7,592 bases of DNA, taken from the NCBI GenBank assembly GCA_938017655.1, contig CALIJO010000010.1, positions 1 through 7,592 of the forward strand, written 5' to 3'. How positions within the stretch are numbered: the first letter of the stretch is position 1; each line of letters opens with the position of its first letter. The stretch comes from an uncultured Candidatus Saccharibacteria bacterium (GTDB lineage Bacteria; Patescibacteriota; Saccharimonadia; Saccharimonadales; Saccharimonadaceae). Made by a program: the position numbers and the translations under genes. Of this stretch, positions 5,509 through 7,592 are shown piece after piece. The notes beneath the pieces were generated by a model, which saw nothing but the letters and a program-made list of their open reading frames with translations, ran no database searches and had not been told where the DNA came from.

Positions 5509-7197
5509 ATGAATATGCAAGGAAAGAACACCCAAAATACCACTGTCAAAGGTCGCATGATGGATTTTTCTCCTGTCCGCAAAACTGCTGGCACTATTTC
5601 TGTTGCCACGAATTCTGGGGCCACCAGCCTTAATGGTCGCAATTCCTCCGCCGGCGGTTCCGGCACCGGTAATCGTACTTCTACCTTCACTACCGCGAAT
5701 TCCGCTATCGCTAGCCCCTCTCGCACTCGCACTCTCACTTCGGCTTACACTTATTCGCTTTCTGAACGTGAACTAGAACGTAAGAAGCAGGCAAAAAAAG
5801 AGCGTGAACGTCGTGAAGAAATTCAGCGCCAGATTGAACTCCAAAATCAAACCATGGACTATAATCGTCGCCGCATTGAGGCCGCGAAGCAGGAATTAGC
5901 TCGCTCCCAGGCCGAAGAATCTTTGCGTAATCGCGAGCTTAGATTACAACGTGAAATCGAAGAAAAACAGCAGGCTATTGCCAAAAAACAGGCTGAACAG
6001 GAAGCTCTTCTAAGACGCCAGGCTATTGAACGTGAAAATCAGGCTAAGCAAAGACGCTATGAATACGAAAAACAACGCGCCAAGGAAGAACTCGCCAAAC
6101 GCAAAGTTGGTGAATTGCCACGTGCTACTGGTCGAATTCCGGTAGGCAGTGCTAGCTTGGCTCCGAGGATGAAGCCTGCTCCTACCGCAATTTCAGTCGC
6201 TTCCGCCGCTTCCGCCGCTTCCACTGGGGCAACTGCCGCTTCCATTGGAGTAACTTTGGCTTCTAGTCGTGTGAATTCTCTTGCCGGCTCCGCTACTTCC
6301 GCCGCTTCCGCTGCCTCGAAATTCAAGGCCCCTTCACCAGTCTCTCGTATTCAAATCACTGCCAGCCCAAGTCGCACTCTTTTTGGCCGCATTCGTCCGG
6401 CTAAAAAAGTTGAGTCTGAGATAAACTCCGAAGCTCAACCAGCTCACCCAGCTAAAGCTCCGGTTCCGACTACTCTTGTTTCTCCAAGCGTACGCGACGC
6501 CTTGCAAAATTATGACAATTATGATGAAATAGAAGATCTCGAGGCTCTCTTTGACTCCGTCGATAGCGACCAGCTCCATGGTGAAAAATCCGCTCCTACC
6601 TCTGGTAACCCATCGGCTACCATGTATTATCCGACCGCCAGCCGTTCGAATGCTATTTCTACTTTGCCTAAAAATCAGGGAAGCAGGCTCACCCCAGATT
6701 CTATCGATCCCGCCTTCGCCTCAGTCGACCAGACTGAACAATCTGAAGCTATGGCTACCGTTACTCCTGCTCGCTCACCTTATTCTTTCTTCGACAGCGA
6801 AAAACCAAAAGCCACTTCGCTTTACGCTGAGTCCGACATTGCGAATAATAATTCCAACTATATCCTCGGTGGTCGCAGTCCATTCATCAATACTGATAAG
6901 GTGCAAAAACGTCCACTCGCTAACGGACAAGAGAATTTCATCTCCTCTGATTTTACTTCCGAACTCCTCGGCCCAGGCTCCAAGATTAAGGATTACACTT
7001 TCGAAGAGGAAAATAATTCTCGCAAAACTATTTATGCGAAAAATAAATCCGAAAAGACCAAGGCTAAGCAACAGGCTGTCATTATCGACGATCCTTCCAT
7101 GCGAAAGACCAACCTTTCACTAGTTTTTGCTCTTATCGCCATGAGTATCTTCGGGGCACTAGTTGGCGCCATCGTCTATTTCGCCTTCTTCCAATAA
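5509..7197 (+). CDS. Large tail-anchored coiled-coil protein of unknown function
   Basis: Not recognised as any named family. The 562-residue protein has: a Ser/Thr/Gly-rich, basic, probably disordered head (1-84); a long, very charged Glu/Arg/Lys/Gln helix (about 85-199) with few hydrophobic residues, either a coiled coil or a single alpha-helix; an Ala/Ser-rich low-complexity segment (about 212-270); a Pro/Ala linker; an acidic patch (NYDNYDEIEDLEALFDSVDSD, about 334-354); a long disordered region; and one hydrophobic segment at the extreme C-terminus (about 537-561), preceded by MRKT. There is no signal peptide, so it is probably tail-anchored with the bulk in the cytoplasm. A structural, division or envelope-scaffold role is conceivable but unproven. 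The frame is open throughout and ends at TAA inside a terminator stem. ATG 5509 was chosen because it follows a -10 box; Met3 is an alternative. Confidence 0.85.
   Translation: MNMQGKNTQNTTVKGRMMDFSPVRKTAGTISVATNSGATSLNGRNSSAGGSGTGNRTSTFTTANSAIASPSRTRTLTSAYTYSLSERELERKKQAKKERERREEIQRQIELQNQTMDYNRRRIEAAKQELARSQAEESLRNRELRLQREIEEKQQAIAKKQAEQEALLRRQAIERENQAKQRRYEYEKQRAKEELAKRKVGELPRATGRIPVGSASLAPRMKPAPTAISVASAASAASTGATAASIGVTLASSRVNSLAGSATSAASAASKFKAPSPVSRIQITASPSRTLFGRIRPAKKVESEINSEAQPAHPAKAPVPTTLVSPSVRDALQNYDNYDEIEDLEALFDSVDSDQLHGEKSAPTSGNPSATMYYPTASRSNAISTLPKNQGSRLTPDSIDPAFASVDQTEQSEAMATVTPARSPYSFFDSEKPKATSLYAESDIANNNSNYILGGRSPFINTDKVQKRPLANGQENFISSDFTSELLGPGSKIKDYTFEEENNSRKTIYAKNKSEKTKAKQQAVIIDDPSMRKTNLSLVFALIAMSIFGALVGAIVYFAFFQ
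6199..6222 (+). repeat. Nine-base tandem repeat coding Ala-Ser-Ala
   Basis: GCTTCCGCC is repeated 2.7 times in frame inside the large gene and yields the ASAASAAS segment. A related copy, TTCCGCCGCTTCCGCTGCC, is found near 6297. The repeat suggests that this low-complexity linker grows and shrinks by replication slippage. Confidence 0.7.
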
Positions 7198-7228
7198 AGA
7201 AAAAGAGACCAAAGACCTCTTTTTCTTT
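7196..7228. terminator. Bidirectional terminator after the large coiled-coil gene
   Basis: AAAGAAAAAGAG (7196-7207) and CTCTTTTTCTTT (7217-7228) form a perfect 12-bp stem around a 9-base loop. The last two bases of the TAA stop are in the stem. The T-rich arm serves as the U-tract on either strand, so it can also stop leftward transcripts from the tRNA pair. Confidence 0.75.
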
Positions 7229-7230
7229 AT

Positions 7231-7314
7231 AACTTGACGTAAGTAATCTCACTACGTGATCTTTCTCGTACGTGCGGTCGTAAAAAATAAGAGCATAAAT
7301 GCTCTTCTTTTTAC
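7231..7314. repeat. 84-bp structured repeat, unit 1
   Basis: Begins with AACTTGACGTAAGTAA and is followed without gap by a second unit of the same length. By my hand alignment, 55 of 84 positions match unit 2, and most differences are transitions. On the plus strand the first ~48 bases fold: ACGTA (7237-7241) pairs with TACGT (7269-7273), with an inner stem TCAC-TAC-GTGA (7249-7259). The last ~33 bases form a terminator hairpin. G-U pairs at the base of the outer stem are allowed only in plus-strand RNA. Confidence 0.75.
7282..7312. terminator. Bidirectional terminator hairpin of unit 1
   Basis: AAGAGCA (7289-7295), loop TAAA, TGCTCTT (7300-7306), then CTTTTT on the plus strand; on the minus strand the stem is followed by A and six T. 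Its twin in unit 2 is centred exactly 84 bp downstream. Confidence 0.7.
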
Positions 7315-7398
7315 AACCTGGTGCGAGTAACTTTGCTTCGCAAATTTTCTCGTACAGGCAATTAAAAAAATAAAGAACATAAATGTTCTTTCTTTTTT
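7315..7398. repeat. 84-bp structured repeat, unit 2, carrying a copy of the tRNA-Gly 3' end
   Basis: Begins with AACCTGGTGCGAGT (7315-7328), which is identical to 7399-7412, the complement of the tRNA-Gly 3' end with CCA and four flanking bases. On the plus strand CCTG...TGCGAG pairs with CTCGTA-CAGG (7349-7358) with one bulged G and one G-U pair, and TTTGC-TTC-GCAAA (7332-7344) forms the tip. A terminator hairpin ends the unit. Confidence 0.75.
7364..7398. terminator. Bidirectional terminator hairpin of unit 2, downstream of tRNA-Gly
   Basis: AAAGAACA (7372-7379), loop TAAA, TGTTCTTT (7384-7391), flanked by A- and T-tracts on both sides. On the minus strand it starts a few bases after the tRNA-Gly CCA end and is the natural terminator of the tRNA pair. 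Compared with unit 1 a G-C pair is replaced by A-T. Confidence 0.75.
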
Positions 7399-7402
7399 AA
7401 CC

Positions 7403-7477
7403 TGGTGCGAGTGGAGAGAATCGAACTCTCATCCCAAGTTTGGAAAACTTGTATACTAACCGCTGTACTACACTCGC
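7403..7477 (-). tRNA. tRNA-Gly (anticodon TCC), CCA encoded
   Basis: Reads glycine codons GGA and, by wobble, GGG. A full cloverleaf is seen on the minus strand: acceptor GCGAGTG/CACTCGC, D-stem GTAC/GTAT around AGCGGTTA, anticodon stem CAAGT/ACTTG with loop TTTCCAA (anticodon at 7444-7442), a four-base variable loop, and T-arm GAGAG-TTCGATT-CTCTC. CCA is encoded (7405-7403). The discriminator base is A73, whereas E. coli tRNA-Gly has U73. It lies 3 bases downstream of tRNA-His, so both are probably cut from one transcript, and a terminator follows. Confidence 0.95.
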
Positions 7478-7480
7478 TAA

Positions 7481-7558
7481 TGGGGTGGGTGATCGGAATT
7501 GAACCGACGACCTTCTGGACCACAATCAGACGCTCTAACCAACTGAGCTACACCCACC
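7481..7558 (-). tRNA. tRNA-His (anticodon GTG), CCA encoded
   Basis: Reads CAC and CAU. The cloverleaf on the minus strand has acceptor GTGGGTG/CACCCAC, D-arm GCTC-AGTTGGTTA-GAGC, anticodon loop TTGTGGT (anticodon complement at 7521-7523), T-arm GTCGG-TTCAATT-CCGAT and encoded CCA. The extra 5' G (G-1, complement of 7558) faces C73, the identity element of bacterial tRNA-His. The top anticodon-stem pair is A31-C39, a mismatch. No clear promoter is visible in the 34 bases left upstream, so the transcript may begin outside the window, possibly with further tRNAs. Confidence 0.95.
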
Positions 7559-7592
7559 AAATTTTCAAAATGCGCTGTACGCTTCCTAGATT

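Noticed and set aside
6551..7123. Overlapping 190-codon frame on the plus strand inside the large gene
   Set aside because: Low-complexity composition typical of a shifted reading of the true gene, no ribosome binding site, no recognisable domain.
7231..7412. CRISPR array
   Set aside because: Only two to three diverged units, no constant repeat with variable spacers, and no cas genes.
7315..7412. Integrative element bounded by tRNA attachment sites
   Set aside because: The two copies of the tRNA end are only 84 bp apart, no integrase is present, and the period is shared with a further unit lacking an exact tRNA match.

Overview
The window looks like a piece of chromosome from a small-genome bacterium of the Candidate Phyla Radiation, plausibly Saccharibacteria (TM7). 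This is inferred from the compact layout, the style of the proteins (an extended RecX, a PRC-barrel protein coupled to a phosphomannomutase-like HAD hydrolase, a large tail-anchored coiled-coil protein) and promoters placed directly on start codons. There is no marker gene that fixes the phylum. TGA is used as a stop (end of the HAD gene), so the Gracilibacteria/SR1 code, in which UGA is glycine, is unlikely. Both tRNAs have their CCA encoded.

Left part (1-3054, plus strand): the 3' three quarters of tyrS, cut by the window edge; a 187-bp gap with a possible promoter, a four-codon mini-ORF and a hairpin; then recA and recX, joined by a one-base stop/start overlap. recA and recX form a classical recombinase plus RecA-modulator operon.

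Middle (3146-4512, minus strand): two genes coupled by an ATGA overlap, a HAD-IIB hydrolase resembling eukaryotic phosphomannomutase followed by a two-domain PRC-barrel protein. They converge on recX; a 16-bp direct repeat lies at the junction. Their promoter diverges from that of tpiA across a 195-bp region holding two inverted repeats.

Right part (4708-7197, plus strand): tpiA (triosephosphate isomerase, with changed phosphate-binding loops) and a 562-residue protein of unknown function: disordered Ser/Thr-rich head, long charged helix, Ala/Ser low-complexity region, acidic disordered region, C-terminal membrane anchor. Both have a TATAAT box 5-6 bases before the ATG and no Shine-Dalgarno, so both are probably translated from leaderless mRNA.

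End (7196-7592): convergent termination between the large gene and a minus-strand tRNA-His/tRNA-Gly pair. Between them lie two diverged 84-bp units, exactly in phase with the 3' end of tRNA-Gly, each made of a complex hairpin plus a terminator hairpin. The units differ mostly by transitions, and several differences are compensated within stems, which points to a conserved RNA structure. This array and the tail-anchored protein are the most interesting unexplained items.
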